Numbered from the stretch's first letter, positions 1-12,233 are shown. The stretch is DNA of 64,000 nt from Bacillus sp. IITD106 (GCF_019459225.1 NZ_JAIAZY010000009.1:1-64000), one strand, 5' to 3'. Made by a program: numbers and translations. The notes: generated from the sequence alone by a model not told the origin.

Positions 1-48
1 TAAAAAGAGAGTCTCCACAAACTTTCTAGTACGCTCCCTCTAATAGAG

Positions 49-243
49 TTATATGAGAAATCCCATCCTCTTAGCCTCAAAAGTCAGTTCATCCCTAAAT
101 TTTGGATGAGCAATTTCTATAAGCGACCTTGTTCTCGCAAAAATGCCTTTACCTTTTAATTGGGTAATTCCATATTCAGTTACGACATAATCAACATCAT
201 TTTTAGAAGTGGTCACGACAGATCCGGGTGCTAGTGTCGTGGA
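49..243 (-). pseudogene. C-terminal remnant of an acetyl-CoA hydrolase / CoA-transferase
   Basis: Reading the minus strand from about 243 down to the TAA at 51-49 gives about 64 codons that match the end of the acetyl-CoA hydrolase / 4-hydroxybutyrate CoA-transferase family: a LAPGSVVTTSKNDVDYVVTEYG stretch (positions 234-169) followed by a basic GKGIFARTRSLIEIAHPKFR-like tail. The frame is closed by a stop at 246-244 and nothing of the roughly 350 upstream residues is present, so this is a decayed 3' fragment and not a gene. Family assignment comes from the characteristic NDVDYVVTEYG motif. Confidence 0.7.
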
Positions 244-332
244 TCAGGATTTTCTAATGAAGATTTACAGAAAGGTGCAACCCTTCTATAGGAACGAACA
301 AGCCTGATTTAACGACGAACATTACGGTTTGG

Positions 333-455
333 GCTTTATATATTGCAGGCACGAATATCAGGGCTCATGGCGGCATGATAGTGCTTGAGAATGCAGAGCG
401 GGGAGCTAAGGTAACGTTAAAAATCCTTGCTTATTCTTTAAATATTGAACATTAG
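333..455 (+). pseudogene. probable C-terminal remnant of a sensor histidine kinase
   Basis: The plus-strand frame 333-455 ends at a TAG and encodes about 40 residues of the form LYIA-x-TN-I-RAHGG-x-I-x-LENAE-x-GAKVTLKI. This matches the G2-box and final strands of a HATPase_c domain, where LYI(A/V) is followed by AHGG and GAxFxIxLP. Nothing upstream in frame continues the kinase. I infer a degraded fragment lying head to head with the CoA-transferase remnant; the stretch 244-332 holds no other recognisable feature. Confidence 0.45.
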
Positions 456-478
456 TCACAACACGTATCATTTTAAGC

Positions 479-509
479 TTGCACCTACAGTAACTGTAGG
501 TCTTACAAT
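479..509 (+). promoter_or_regulatory. MerR-type promoter with 19-bp spacer and embedded operator
   Basis: A -35 TTGCAC (479-484) and a -10 TACAAT (504-509) are separated by 19 bp, two more than optimal. A perfect 9-bp inverted repeat with a 1-bp centre, ACCTACAGT-a-ACTGTAGGT (483-501), fills the spacer. This over-long spacer with a dyad between -35 and -10 is the hallmark of promoters untwisted by MerR-family activators. It lies 28 bp before the MerR gene, so autoregulation of the two-gene unit is the natural reading. Confidence 0.85.
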
Positions 510-536
510 GAGGATAGATGGAAGGAGGAAGTTCGA

Positions 537-1328
537 ATGAAAAGCACCTATATGATTGGTGAATTTTCGGAAATGACAGGTATTCCGGTTAGAACATTGC
601 ATTATTATGATGAAGCGGATCTTTTAAAACCGAGTAGACAGGCCAGCGGACATCGAATATATACACTTGACGATTTAGTGAAGCTGCAGAAAATATTAAG
701 TTTAAAGTCACTTGGATTTAGTTTGGCACAAGTAAGCGAGTTGCTTAAACTCCCCCAGTATGATCAATCCCTTGTTGAGATGTTAAAGTTGCAGCAGCAA
801 TCCTTACAAAGTAAACGCGAGAAAATAGATGAGTCACTTGAACTCATTAGCAGGATTATGACAATTATGGAGTCCGAACAACAAGTAGATCATCCATTGC
901 TGTTCAGTCTTATTCGGAATATAAGTCAGGAAAATGTGCAACGGGAATGGATAGCGAATCATCTGTCCGAATATACAGCGGAAACTCTGTTTGATCAACC
1001 GGAAGAGACTCAAAAAAAATTGGATGCGAAAACAGTTAGCTTTACTAGGGATGTTAAGCGATTAGCTGAGGGACCTCCTGATTCCCAGGAGGCCGAGTCC
1101 ATCGTTGGGGCATACGTGAAGTGGGTGATGACTTATCTCGATCAGCAGGCCATAGATAATTTCAGAAACTTGAATGAGGAGCAGGTTGCTAAACTTGATC
1201 AATTGGTGGAGATGCCCTTCAATGAAACGGAGACTGCTTGGCTGGATCAAGCCTTGCAGCATTATTTCTCTAAGTATTCATTGTCGGAAATAGGTGAACC
1301 TCAATATGACAGAGGAAAACGCTCATAA
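537..1328 (+). CDS. MerR-family transcriptional regulator
   Basis: The 263-residue product begins with a MerR winged helix-turn-helix: IGEFSEMTGIPVRTLHYYD (residues 7-25), then the second helix around HRIYTLDDLVKLQKI and the SLGFSL wing. A coiled-coil dimerisation helix follows (about residues 75-115). The remaining 150 residues resemble the effector-binding TipAS-like region seen in drug- or peptide-sensing MerR proteins, but I cannot name the ligand. GGAGG at 522-529 precedes the ATG. The MerR promoter directly upstream argues for autoregulation, and the next gene starts 16 bp downstream, so both are probably co-transcribed. No metal-binding cysteines are seen, which argues against a metal sensor. 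Confidence 0.88.
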   Translation: MKSTYMIGEFSEMTGIPVRTLHYYDEADLLKPSRQASGHRIYTLDDLVKLQKILSLKSLGFSLAQVSELLKLPQYDQSLVEMLKLQQQSLQSKREKIDESLELISRIMTIMESEQQVDHPLLFSLIRNISQENVQREWIANHLSEYTAETLFDQPEETQKKLDAKTVSFTRDVKRLAEGPPDSQEAESIVGAYVKWVMTYLDQQAIDNFRNLNEEQVAKLDQLVEMPFNETETAWLDQALQHYFSKYSLSEIGEPQYDRGKRS

Positions 1329-1344
1329 CTGGAGGGAGAGTATT

Positions 1345-2730
1345 TTGAAAATAAGAGAGATGGAACAAAAATTTAAGGCATTATTAGCAGAAGTGAAAGA
1401 GCAGGACTGCTTCAATGGCGTGGTACTTGTAGCTGTTCGCGGGGAAACCGTGTTATGTGAGGCGATAGGGATAGCGGAAAAAAACGGCGATGGCACTCGC
1501 CAATTGACGACAGATTCCATGTTTGAACTGGCATCTGTATCCAAGCCAATTACGGCTCTAGGAATTATTCGTTTGCAGCAACTAGGTCAATTGGATTGGG
1601 ACGATCCTGTTGCTAAGTGGATTCCCGAGCTTCCATATCCAGGGATCACCATCCTGAATTTGTTAAGTCATACATCAGGTTTGCCCGATTACATGGAATT
1701 GTTTGCAAATAAGTGGGATCCCGCGTGCTACGCTTACAATGAGGATGTGCTTCGTATGCTGATTGAGCATCGGCCTGATTCGTTGTTTGCTCCTAATGAG
1801 AGCTGGATGTACAGCAACACGGGCTATATTATACTAGCTCTCCTTATTGAGCGAATAAGCGGCCAGTCATATAGCAATTTTCTGGATGAGCAAATCTTTC
1901 AACCGCTCCAAATGAAACGAACGATGGTATTTAACCGCCGAGTCAATTCTGGTTTTGTGCCTAAAGATTATGCCTTTGGATACGTATATCGAATCAGACA
2001 TGGCGGTTATGTGCTGCCTGATGAATTGCCTGAGCTGAACTATGTACAGTATTTAGATGGTTTGCAGGGAGATGGGATGATCAACAGCACAGTCGGTGAT
2101 TTGCTGCGACTGGATCGAGCCTTGCATAATGATACATTCGTTAGTCCAATGTTAAGGAAACTCATGTTTTCACCAGTGACGATGAATAACGGAGAAACAT
2201 TCAATTATGGTATGGGGTGGCTGATTGAGCAAGATAATCGGTTGGGTAACGTCGTTCATCATACCGGTGGCTGGCCAGGGTACTCGACTTGGTTTAAACG
2301 ATATCTCGATCGTGATATGACACTGATCCTCTTGCAAAACGGTGAGCGTAGTCATGCTTATACCCAGCAGTTGGTGAAGAGTTTTGAACAGATTATGGCT
2401 GGTGAAGATTATGATGTACCAATCCCTGCGAAGATCAAGAATGTCATTGCTTTTGAACCGAAAAAAGTAGAGGCTCAGCTTGGAAAGTACAAATTTGCAA
2501 ATGAACAGGGAGATTCTCTATATGTAGAAATATATCTAGAGCAGGAACAGTTATATATGAAGCTGGGAAATGGGATGACATTATCGCTTTTGCCCTTGAC
2601 TTTAACGCGATATTATGAAGAACACACAGCAACAGAACTTGAATTCCTCTCCGATGAAGATGGCAAGGGCATACGTCTGCTCTGGTATACAGAGAAAGAG
2701 CCGGAAATAGCTGAACGATTGGAGTATTGA
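1345..2730 (+). CDS. serine hydrolase, class C beta-lactamase / DD-peptidase family
   Basis: The protein belongs to the beta-lactamase-fold serine hydrolases (PF00144). Visible catalytic motifs are SVSK (Ser-x-x-Lys, in ELASVSKPITALG), the Tyr-x-Asn element YSN in MYSNTGY, and HTGG near residue 310 in place of the KTG box. A C-terminal beta-rich extension of about 90 residues follows, as in many family members. No signal peptide is visible, so it is probably cytoplasmic. The open frame begins at 1294 inside the merR end, but GGAGGG at 1331-1336 lies 8 nt before TTG 1345, which I take as the start. The substrate is unknown; peptide or ester hydrolysis is as likely as beta-lactam resistance. 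Confidence 0.8.
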   Translation: MKIREMEQKFKALLAEVKEQDCFNGVVLVAVRGETVLCEAIGIAEKNGDGTRQLTTDSMFELASVSKPITALGIIRLQQLGQLDWDDPVAKWIPELPYPGITILNLLSHTSGLPDYMELFANKWDPACYAYNEDVLRMLIEHRPDSLFAPNESWMYSNTGYIILALLIERISGQSYSNFLDEQIFQPLQMKRTMVFNRRVNSGFVPKDYAFGYVYRIRHGGYVLPDELPELNYVQYLDGLQGDGMINSTVGDLLRLDRALHNDTFVSPMLRKLMFSPVTMNNGETFNYGMGWLIEQDNRLGNVVHHTGGWPGYSTWFKRYLDRDMTLILLQNGERSHAYTQQLVKSFEQIMAGEDYDVPIPAKIKNVIAFEPKKVEAQLGKYKFANEQGDSLYVEIYLEQEQLYMKLGNGMTLSLLPLTLTRYYEEHTATELEFLSDEDGKGIRLLWYTEKEPEIAERLEY

Positions 2731-2743
2731 GAGAGGTGGCTGA

Positions 2744-5878
<3,135 letters not shown>

Positions 5879-6404
5879 CAGAGGATATTTAGTGGAAAAG
5901 GTCGGCATATATCAAACGGTTCGAAGGTATTTAGGAATTTTCTTCCAGACGACGATAGCGAATATGTTCGTAAGTAGCTGTAATGTTTATGCAAAACCAT
6001 TTATTCACCTAAGGTGTTTAATTTCGACCCCGACCACCGGTATCCTATTACCCCATATGAAAAAATGGTAGCGTGTTTGCGATAAAGGGTTAATAAAGAA
6101 TCAGCATTTAGAGGAAAGCTCCAATGCCGTTTTTTACCTCTTAAATCACCACTGTGAACCGTACCATAAGTAACTGCGAAATTTTTATTTGTATTATATG
6201 TGACAACCAAAGTGCAGACTATTTTAAATCATTACACGGACAGAAGAAGAACTCCTTCCTCTGTCTTTTATAATTTAATTAAGTATAAATTGTTCTACAA
6301 AGGACTTTTACATATGTGCAACTATCTCTTGAAACAGATAAAACAAGGGTTGTGAAGGCACTTTAACGAATAATTGGAATTACTTTATTTTGCTGCCTTG
6401 GAAG
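5879..6404. other. gene-free stretch with unrecognised coding-like scraps
   Basis: No intact gene was found. Plus-strand scraps look translated: one of about 27 codons ending at the TAG near 5987, containing FRNFLPDDDSEYVRK, and a pair around 6024-6180 containing FDPDHRYPITPYEKMVA and, one frame over, DKGLIKNQHLEESSNAVFYLL, which would join with a one-base shift. I do not recognise the family. The expected treR regulator is not here. The minus-strand frame at 6001-6210 has no ribosome binding site and odd composition, and is not called. Confidence 0.35.
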
Positions 6405-6806
6405 TTACCAATTTAAAAATTTATTTAGCATTACTTTTACAAATCCATCGCTCTTTGCATCGAGTTCATCCTGTTTTTTCCATATTTCTTCTAATTCTTC
6501 ACACCATCTGTTAATTCTTTGTTGGTCAAAATTTTCCTTTGCCTCTTCTTTATCAATGAATGTTAATAATGATTCAGCACGTTGATTTAATTGTGATCTT
6601 TTATCATTTCTAATCTGCTTCTGGATTTCTAAATCGGAATCTAATCTTTGCCTCATGTAGTCAACAATAACAGGAATCACTGCCTTTCCTGCTTCCATTA
6701 CCAGTGTTTTTCCAAATGAACTTGTTTTCTTGGTATCTATTATATCCTTGTCTTTCACATCAACATTAATAATCTTTAGACTTTCTTTAGATGAATTTTT
6801 ACTCAT
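6405..6806 (-). CDS. hypothetical protein, 133 residues, charged and helical
   Basis: I do not recognise this family. The protein is highly charged and mostly helical, with a central helix containing VIPVIVDYMRQRLDSDLEIQKQIRNDK and a glutamate/lysine-rich second half ending in WKKQDELDAKSDGFVKVMLNKFLNW, which could form a coiled coil. No membrane segment or signal peptide is visible. The frame opens with GTG at 6815, but AAGGTAGGTGG places the Shine-Dalgarno just before ATG 6806, which I choose. It stands alone between gene-free stretches on both sides, so context gives no clue to function. Confidence 0.55.
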   Translation of the reverse strand: MSKNSSKESLKIINVDVKDKDIIDTKKTSSFGKTLVMEAGKAVIPVIVDYMRQRLDSDLEIQKQIRNDKRSQLNQRAESLLTFIDKEEAKENFDQQRINRWCEELEEIWKKQDELDAKSDGFVKVMLNKFLNW

Positions 6807-6815
6807 TTTTTCCAC

Positions 6816-7643
6816 CTACCTTACCATTAAGGGTTATATTTGAGAACAAGACCACGATAACCTTATTATACATTAGTGAATACACAATACTATTACACTA
6901 TTACCTTGTAAAAAATTCGGTGACTGTATCGTTCGGTATACCCAGTGCGATTCTTGAATGAATAATATGTGGCTATGCCGGAAATAAAGATATCATTCCA
7001 TTCCCTTCAATCCTATCCCATATAATAGCACTCAAGCATTCCTTTCAAATCCTACGTAAACGTGATCCACTTACGTTCGGGGAAGTTGCATTCAGATTGA
7101 TAGATGAAAGATAACCACCTCGGTTTTTGGCCTGGGAAAATCGAAGAGGATTCTGAAAAAACTCCCAATCGATGATACTCAATCCCCAAGCTTTGCAACC
7201 ATTCATTAAGTTATCAAATATTACAAGTAATTGTCAAAAAATCAACTAATTTGTTGAAAAGTAATTATATACAATGTTCCTTTTCTCCCCAATGCCATCT
7301 GCTTTGATAATTTAAGATAATTCAGTGGAATAGAAACAGCCCTTCTCGTTTTGAAGGGTTTTAATCTGCACATTTTACACCGACAATTTTTGCGTATTTA
7401 ATCTTATGCAGATCACTACTATGTTCAATAATCAACGCTTTCTGACTAATATAATCTAACTTTATTGATTAATCCCTTTACATCATTAAAAACACCATCA
7501 TGCCACGTCTAGATAATCATTTGCAAACGAAACTCTAATCCAAATGTTATTTTTATATTGATTTCCTGTAGTTGATATTCATCAAGAATTGTTTTACTTT
7601 TCTTTTAATAATCTGTTTAGAAATCTACTGAACATGGTCAGGC
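6816..7643. other. AT-rich gene-free stretch
   Basis: I see no supportable gene, RNA or repeat in these 830 bases. All frames are broken by frequent stops. Together with the scraps at 5.9-6.2 kb and the broken uvsE at 11.3 kb it gives the 5.9-12 kb region the look of a decaying segment. Confidence 0.5.
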
Positions 7644-7772
7644 ATGAAAAATCCATGCCATATAGCTGTTATAAAAGATTACCGAAATCAAATGGTACAT
7701 AAAGATGGATTCCTTTATCGACTGCATAGAAATGTAGAAAGCTTATATTATTTGAGAAAAAATTCTTTATAA
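7644..7772 (+). CDS. possible small protein, 42 residues, or a coding remnant
   Basis: ATG 7644 opens a frame of 42 codons ending at TAA 7770-7772, with a natural-looking composition (MKNPCHIAVIKDYRNQMV at the start and FLYRLHRNVESLYYLRKN near the end). The Shine-Dalgarno is weak (GTCAGG immediately upstream). It is basic and tyrosine-rich. I do not recognise it. It may be a genuine small protein or the last piece of a lost gene. Confidence 0.25.
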   Translation: MKNPCHIAVIKDYRNQMVHKDGFLYRLHRNVESLYYLRKNSL

Positions 7773-7916
7773 CTTTTTTTCAAAAAAGAACCACATCCAT
7801 TGAAATACAAAATTAATATTGCGAATCACTCTGTAAATACTAACCAATATGCTATATTAAATAAGCCTTTATACAAATATAACGGCATTCATATAAGAAA
7901 AGAGACGTGATTAGCC

Positions 7917-9203
7917 TTGCTTGACTTCTTAAAACTTGGAATTCGAAAAGAAATTAACTATACATTAAAGTCATTAGGAATAGTAGCTCCTACTTCCATC
8001 CAAGAACGGACGATTCCATCCGTACTGGAGGGGAAGGATGTTATTGCAAAAGCACAAACAGGAACAGGAAAGACGTTGGCTTTTGTTCTTCCCATTCTTG
8101 AAAAGATAGATGTGCACAAGTCGGATGTTCAAGCACTTATTTTGACTCCCACAAGAGAATTGGCTCAGCAAATTTCAAAAGAAATAAAGAGAATCATGGA
8201 GAACGTAGAAGGCATCCATGTGTTAGCTGTGTACGGTGGTCAAGATGTGGAACACCAATTAAAAAAGTTAAAAGGGGCTCAACATATTGTCGTTGCAACT
8301 CCTGGTCGCTTATTAGATCATATTCGCGGTGGAACCATAGAACTTTCTACGGTTAAAATGTTTGTATTAGATGAAGCGGATCAAATGTTACTGATGGGTT
8401 TTCTTCCAGAGGTAGATGAAATCATACAAGAAGCACTTTCTTCCCCACAAACAATGCTATTCTCTGCAACAATGCCAAATGAAATTACAACTCTTGCCAA
8501 AAAATATTTGGTGGAGCCAGAATTCATTGAGGTGAAAGCAAAAAAGGTAACGGTGGAAGAGGTTAAACAAGTTGTGATTGAAACAACTGATCGCAGAAAA
8601 CAAGCAACATTATTCCACTTAATCGACGAACATCGACCATTCTTAGCGATTATATTTTGTCGCACAAAAATTCGTGCCAGTAAGCTTCACGAAGCGTTAA
8701 TTGCCAATGGGTACAATTCGGACGAGTTGCACGGTGATTTATCACAGTCTAAACGGGAAAAAGCGATGAAACGTTTTCGTGATGCGAAAACTCAGTTTTT
8801 AGTAGCAACAGACGTTGCTGCAAGGGGACTTGATGTAGAAGGGGTGACACATGTCTACAACTATGATATTCCACATGATGTGGAAAGCTATATTCACCGG
8901 ATTGGGCGAACTGGTCGTGCAGGTGGCGATGGAGTTGCCATTACGTTAGTTGCTCCTAAGGACCAAGAGTACCTACGAATGATTGAAAAAGGGATTCATC
9001 AAAGATTGGAAATACAAGTGATTAAAGGAGTCAGTATCCCTGATCGCGAGGATTATGAGAGAGCAGGCAGCAAGCAACAATCTGGTAAACGCTCGGAAGG
9101 TCGTAAAAAATCTGCAACACCTTCTTCTAGTAGAAAAACTAATAATAGTCGACCAAAAGGGAATGCAGGCACTACAACAAGAGGTAGAAAACGTTCGCGC
9201 TAA
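7917..9203 (+). CDS. DEAD-box ATP-dependent RNA helicase
   Basis: A 428-residue superfamily 2 RNA helicase. In order the motifs are Q motif (SIQERTIP), I (AQTGTGKT), Ia (PTRELAQQ), Ib (TPGRLLDH), II (DEAD, residues about 150-153), III (SAT), IV (IIFCRTK), V ([11 protein letters not shown]) and VI ([10 protein letters not shown]). A basic Ser/Lys/Arg-rich tail of about 60 residues replaces any specific RNA-binding domain, as in cold-shock helicases of Bacillus (CshA/CshE type); I do not assign a symbol. The start is TTG 7917 with only a weak ribosome site, so the true start could differ by a few codons. It presumably acts in ribosome assembly or mRNA decay. The next gene follows after 29 bp with its own strong ribosome site. 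Confidence 0.9.
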   Translation: MLDFLKLGIRKEINYTLKSLGIVAPTSIQERTIPSVLEGKDVIAKAQTGTGKTLAFVLPILEKIDVHKSDVQALILTPTRELAQQISKEIKRIMENVEGIHVLAVYGGQDVEHQLKKLKGAQHIVVATPGRLLDHIRGGTIELSTVKMFVLDEADQMLLMGFLPEVDEIIQEALSSPQTMLFSATMPNEITTLAKKYLVEPEFIEVKAKKVTVEEVKQVVIETTDRRKQATLFHLIDEHRPFLAIIFCRTKIRASKLHEALIANGYNSDELHGDLSQSKREKAMKRFRDAKTQFLVATDVAARGLDVEGVTHVYNYDIPHDVESYIHRIGRTGRAGGDGVAITLVAPKDQEYLRMIEKGIHQRLEIQVIKGVSIPDREDYERAGSKQQSGKRSEGRKKSATPSSSRKTNNSRPKGNAGTTTRGRKRSR

Positions 9204-9232
9204 CGAGTTGATAATAATAGGAGGGGACACCT

Positions 9233-9841
9233 ATGCTACATAAACAAATGCAGCAATACATTTCATCACAATTGAATGAAGAGAAAAAGCTGGAGATATA
9301 TCCAGAGGAAAAAGAGTATATAGAGAAACATGATTTAATCTCAAACGACGTTACACTAATAGAAAAAGATCCTACTACACGTTTTCAAGATGCTTACGTT
9401 GAAAGATGTGACAAAGAAACAGAAGAAACTCTTTCAAAAGAATCATTCGCTTTTTTAAAAAACACGATGGACTACCTGCAAAAACACAAGAATGAATTCT
9501 TATACATAGAATCTAACTGGTTGGAACTAATCGGCGTCGATGCAATTTCGTTGGAATTGAATGATGTATTTGGAACATACGACGTCATGGTAGGATTGAA
9601 GTTGCAGAAAAAGTTTGAGGCAGCACTTAAAGAAAACTTACATAAAGAATTACATGGAGATGCAGCAAGATTTGAATTGATGTTTAATCAAAATGATGGC
9701 GTATGGGACTTAAATTTCCCGTTGAATTATGTGGATGGGTTCCAAGAGGAGATGACATTAGAGGAAGCTTATCGGTTCATTTATCGCTTTTTATTTACAT
9801 TAGTAGAGAGAATAGAAGAAAGTAGTCAGGGGGGGAATTAA
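9233..9841 (+). CDS. conserved Bacillus protein of unknown function
   Basis: A 202-residue acidic soluble protein that I recognise only as a conserved Bacillus hypothetical. Homologues sometimes carry an unsupported aminotransferase label; no PLP-binding lysine motif or other catalytic signature is visible here. The N-terminal half is helical and charged, and the C-terminal half has the pattern GDAARFELMFNQNDGVWDLNFPLN followed by a helix rich in aromatic residues. A strong GGAGGGG lies 7 nt before ATG 9233. It sits 29 bp behind the helicase and is probably in the same transcript. Confidence 0.7.
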   Translation: MLHKQMQQYISSQLNEEKKLEIYPEEKEYIEKHDLISNDVTLIEKDPTTRFQDAYVERCDKETEETLSKESFAFLKNTMDYLQKHKNEFLYIESNWLELIGVDAISLELNDVFGTYDVMVGLKLQKKFEAALKENLHKELHGDAARFELMFNQNDGVWDLNFPLNYVDGFQEEMTLEEAYRFIYRFLFTLVERIEESSQGGN

Positions 9842-9911
9842 CAGTTTAATCGCATTTCCTTCATACATATGATAGCATTTAGCCCTATACTAAAAGAGGA
9901 CGTGATGAAAC

Positions 9912-10286
9912 ATGATAAAAATTAGCATACCAACTCCAGATATTACGATCACAAAACGGAAACAAACTCCGAAAGAAAATGAACCCGAAATCAAGGATAT
10001 TTATGGATTTATCGATTTTCACCAAATACCACGAGATAAAGGCGGCATTTTCTTATTTTATAATAATAAGGATGAGCTTCTTTTTGTTGGAAAAGCACGG
10101 AAACTACGTCAAAGAATTAAAAAACATTTTGAAGATACAGTTTCACCTATTAAAAAGCACAGAGACGAAGTATACAAAATCGATATTTGTTTAGTAGAAG
10201 ATCCAATGGAACGTGAAATATATGAAACGTATATCATTAATAAACTCCAGTCGAAATATAACGTAGAGAAAGTATTTTATAAATAA
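9912..10286 (+). CDS. GIY-YIG nuclease domain protein, 124 residues
   Basis: After about 40 leading residues the protein carries a compact GIY-YIG-like module resembling the N-terminal nuclease domain of UvrC: GGIFLFYNNKDELLFVGKAR (GIY replaced by GIF, YIG by FVG), LRQRIKKHF with the catalytic-type Arg, and a late Glu in EREIYETYIINKLQSKYN. There is no UvrC C-terminal half, so it is a stand-alone small member of the family. The YIG tyrosine is replaced by Phe, which may weaken catalysis. The start ATG 9912 follows GAGG at a somewhat long spacing. Its role is unknown; homing or DNA repair are possibilities only. Confidence 0.75.
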   Translation: MIKISIPTPDITITKRKQTPKENEPEIKDIYGFIDFHQIPRDKGGIFLFYNNKDELLFVGKARKLRQRIKKHFEDTVSPIKKHRDEVYKIDICLVEDPMEREIYETYIINKLQSKYNVEKVFYK

Positions 10287-10471
10287 GGTTGTTTTCGTAA
10301 AAATTATTGCTTGTATACACCCTTTGATTGCAGCTAACTATCGGGTAACTTTTAAGTTCTTTCAGCTGGGGTAAGTTCATTTTGTTCATAAAGAAATACT
10401 CTTTACCTAGAAAGTAAGCATTTACGACCTTAGAGATGAGATTAGTTATACCATGTGAATGATGGTAAGAG

Positions 10472-10567
10472 GAGCGGTGTGCGGTAGTTCCGCTCGCACG
10501 GTTCTGAGAGGAGTAAGCCCACAATCTAATGTTCAGAGCAGATAGAGAGGGACTTATTTACTCGACC
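10472..10567 (+). ncRNA. group II intron 3' remnant (domain V and 3' end)
   Basis: Positions 10472-10504 fold as a group II intron domain V: GAGC with the catalytic AGC triad, a nine-pair lower helix with one G-G mismatch, a 2-nt CT bulge, and GCGG/CCGC capped by a TAGTT loop. The stretch 10547-10567 (GAGAGGGACTTATTTACTCGA) resembles the domain VI/3' end of bacterial group II introns. No reverse transcriptase frame and no 5' end (GUGYG) can be tied to it, and the rest of 10287-10471 holds nothing else I can name. I infer a degenerate, immobile 3' fragment. Confidence 0.6.
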
Positions 10568-10753
10568 CAAGATTCTGCCAAAACATATGGAATCCATAAA
10601 CCTCCCTCTATTTTTCCGGAATGTAAACACAGTAATTTAGTGAGTAGTGGATATAAATTCCTTTATTTTACAATAATATTTAGTTATGAAAAGAGTCTAC
10701 AAAAGGAAAATTAGCTAAAGATATGGTTGAGAATATATTGGGAGGAATGCTGC

Positions 10754-11041
10754 ATGACGAATGCTAGAGAGAACTGGGAGCTTATCGAACTTTCCCGTAA
10801 ACTTGAAGAAGAAGCAATCGCAGCAAGAAATAGTGCTGATATTGAAGCTGTTCAAGAGGTAAAACTACAATTACATGAACTACAGAATCGTATTATAAAC
10901 GCACAGGGAAGAGAAATGAAAGGAAACGTTACTTCTGGTGAGCCTTTATTTGACGCTCATTTGCGTGTAGAAGAATCGGTGGGGCGTATGGAGAGAGCAC
11001 TTATAAACCTTCAAGCTATGCAGGATGATGCACAACCATAA
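10754..11041 (+). CDS. hypothetical protein, 95 residues, coiled coil
   Basis: A small, highly helical acidic protein with heptad-like spacing throughout (NWELIELSRKLEEEAIAARN to RMERALINLQAMQDDAQP). No signal peptide, membrane segment or cysteine pair. The longest frame opens at 10727, but GGGAGGA lies 8 nt before ATG 10754, which I take as the start. I do not recognise the family with certainty; short coiled-coil proteins of this type are common in Bacillus. It lies just behind the intron remnant and has no obvious operon partner. Confidence 0.65.
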   Translation: MTNARENWELIELSRKLEEEAIAARNSADIEAVQEVKLQLHELQNRIINAQGREMKGNVTSGEPLFDAHLRVEESVGRMERALINLQAMQDDAQP

Positions 11042-11087
11042 TCCCCAAAAACTGGAATTAAAATCACATAACAAATCCTCGGGGACT

Positions 11088-11141
11088 AAGTGCCAGTCCA
11101 CTCCTACTATAAAGATTTAAAGTAGGGGAGGACTGGCACTT
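11088..11141. repeat. long perfect-arm hairpin of the GTGCCAG type
   Basis: AAGTGCCAGTCC (11088-11099) is repeated inverted as GGACTGGCACTT (11130-11141), with a further CTACT/AGTAG pairing inside. A related half-site, CCAGGCACC, follows at 11149-11157. It is probably a dispersed intergenic repeat and may act as a bidirectional transcription stop. The remainder of 11142-11326 holds nothing I recognise. Confidence 0.6.
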
Positions 11142-11326
11142 ACATGTTCCAGGCACCGACACAATTCCAGTACAATTCAGAATAATTTTAGTGCATTTTT
11201 GTTTATTAAAATAATACTGTGGGTTTTTGTGTTAACAATGATATGTGACCTTATGTAATATAAGGGTATGTATTTCTTTAAATCAAAAATACTATTTCAT
11301 CAATAATCATTGCCTGGAGTGAAAAG

Positions 11327-11972
11327 ATGATACTCAGATTTGGTTACGTCTCAACGGCCCTTTCTTTATGGGAGGCTTCTCCTTCTCGAACGTTAACGTT
11401 TACGAATTGGAAGAAACTAGACAAAGATAGCCGAAAGGAAAAGCTATATCATCTAACTGAGCAAAAATTAAAAAGTACGATTCGAATCCTTCATTATAAT
11501 ATCGCACATGGCATTGATATTTACAGAATGTCTTCTTCCTTAGTACCGCTTGCGATACATCCAGAAGTAAAGTGGGATTTTATAACCCCTTTCCAAGATC
11601 TCTTCAAAGAAATTGGAGCATTGGTACAAAGACATCATTTACGAGTCAGCTTCCACTCAAATCAATTTACATTGTTTACAAGTCCAGATGATCATGTTAC
11701 GAAAAATTCAATAATAGATATGACCTATGACTATCACTATGAAATGCTGAAAGCTATGAATTTACATAAAGATGCAATTAATACGAGCACATTCGGACTA
11801 TGTTGATTTGGAGTTTGCAATGCCTTTTATAGAAGCATTAAAAGCATACGGAAAATCAGCTGATATTATGATAGAAGCGAAGGCAAAAAATAAAGCTGCT
11901 TTAAAGCTAGTGGAAGATTTAAGTAAAGTACGCGGTTTTAATAGAGTAAATGGAGGTGCCATAAAGATTTAA
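11327..11972 (+). pseudogene. uvsE: UV damage endonuclease UvsE, internal deletion and frameshift
   Basis: UvsE nicks DNA 5' of UV photoproducts. The first 150 codons (11327 to about 11780) match its TIM-barrel N-terminus: [54 protein letters not shown]. The frame then reads into a stop at 11806, while another frame at about 11785-11972 gives the C-terminal [15 protein letters not shown] and DIMIEAKAKNKAALKL. Against a family length near 300 residues, about 100 residues of the middle, including metal-binding residues, are missing. The joined product could not be active. The deletion with intact flanks suggests a single event followed by little further decay. Confidence 0.85.
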
Positions 11973-12233
11973 GAACTGGGGGGGCACATGTTTTTCTGGG
12001 ATAATATTAATTACATAAAGGTATTTTCAAAGCAGTAGAAAAAAAGCCAAGTAATAATAGTGACATTTTTAATAAGGTCAACTACACTTTAGAAGAGATC
12101 CATTCTTGGAGGAGGATTGTAAGATAACAATTCAATCCTACCTAAGGGTGGAGACTTCTTTGTTTATAAAGCTAGCTTTTACTTTATAATTTGATGATAA
12201 TAAAGAAAATAGTCGTCATTGGAGTTGCTTGTT

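Noticed and set aside
1345-2730. Beta-lactamase resistance gene
   Set aside because: Motifs fit the broad serine hydrolase family; no signal peptide is visible and HTGG replaces KTG, so resistance cannot be claimed.
6001-6210. Minus-strand open frame of 69 codons
   Set aside because: No ribosome binding site, unusual composition, and it lies opposite coding-like plus-strand scraps; not supportable as a gene.
10237-10524. Minus-strand open frame of 95 codons between the GIY-YIG gene and the intron remnant
   Set aside because: It runs antisense through domain V of the group II intron fragment and overlaps the GIY-YIG gene end; composition is not protein-like.
10529-10714. Plus-strand open frame of 61 codons
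   Set aside because: It begins inside the intron 3' end, has no Shine-Dalgarno and no recognisable pattern.
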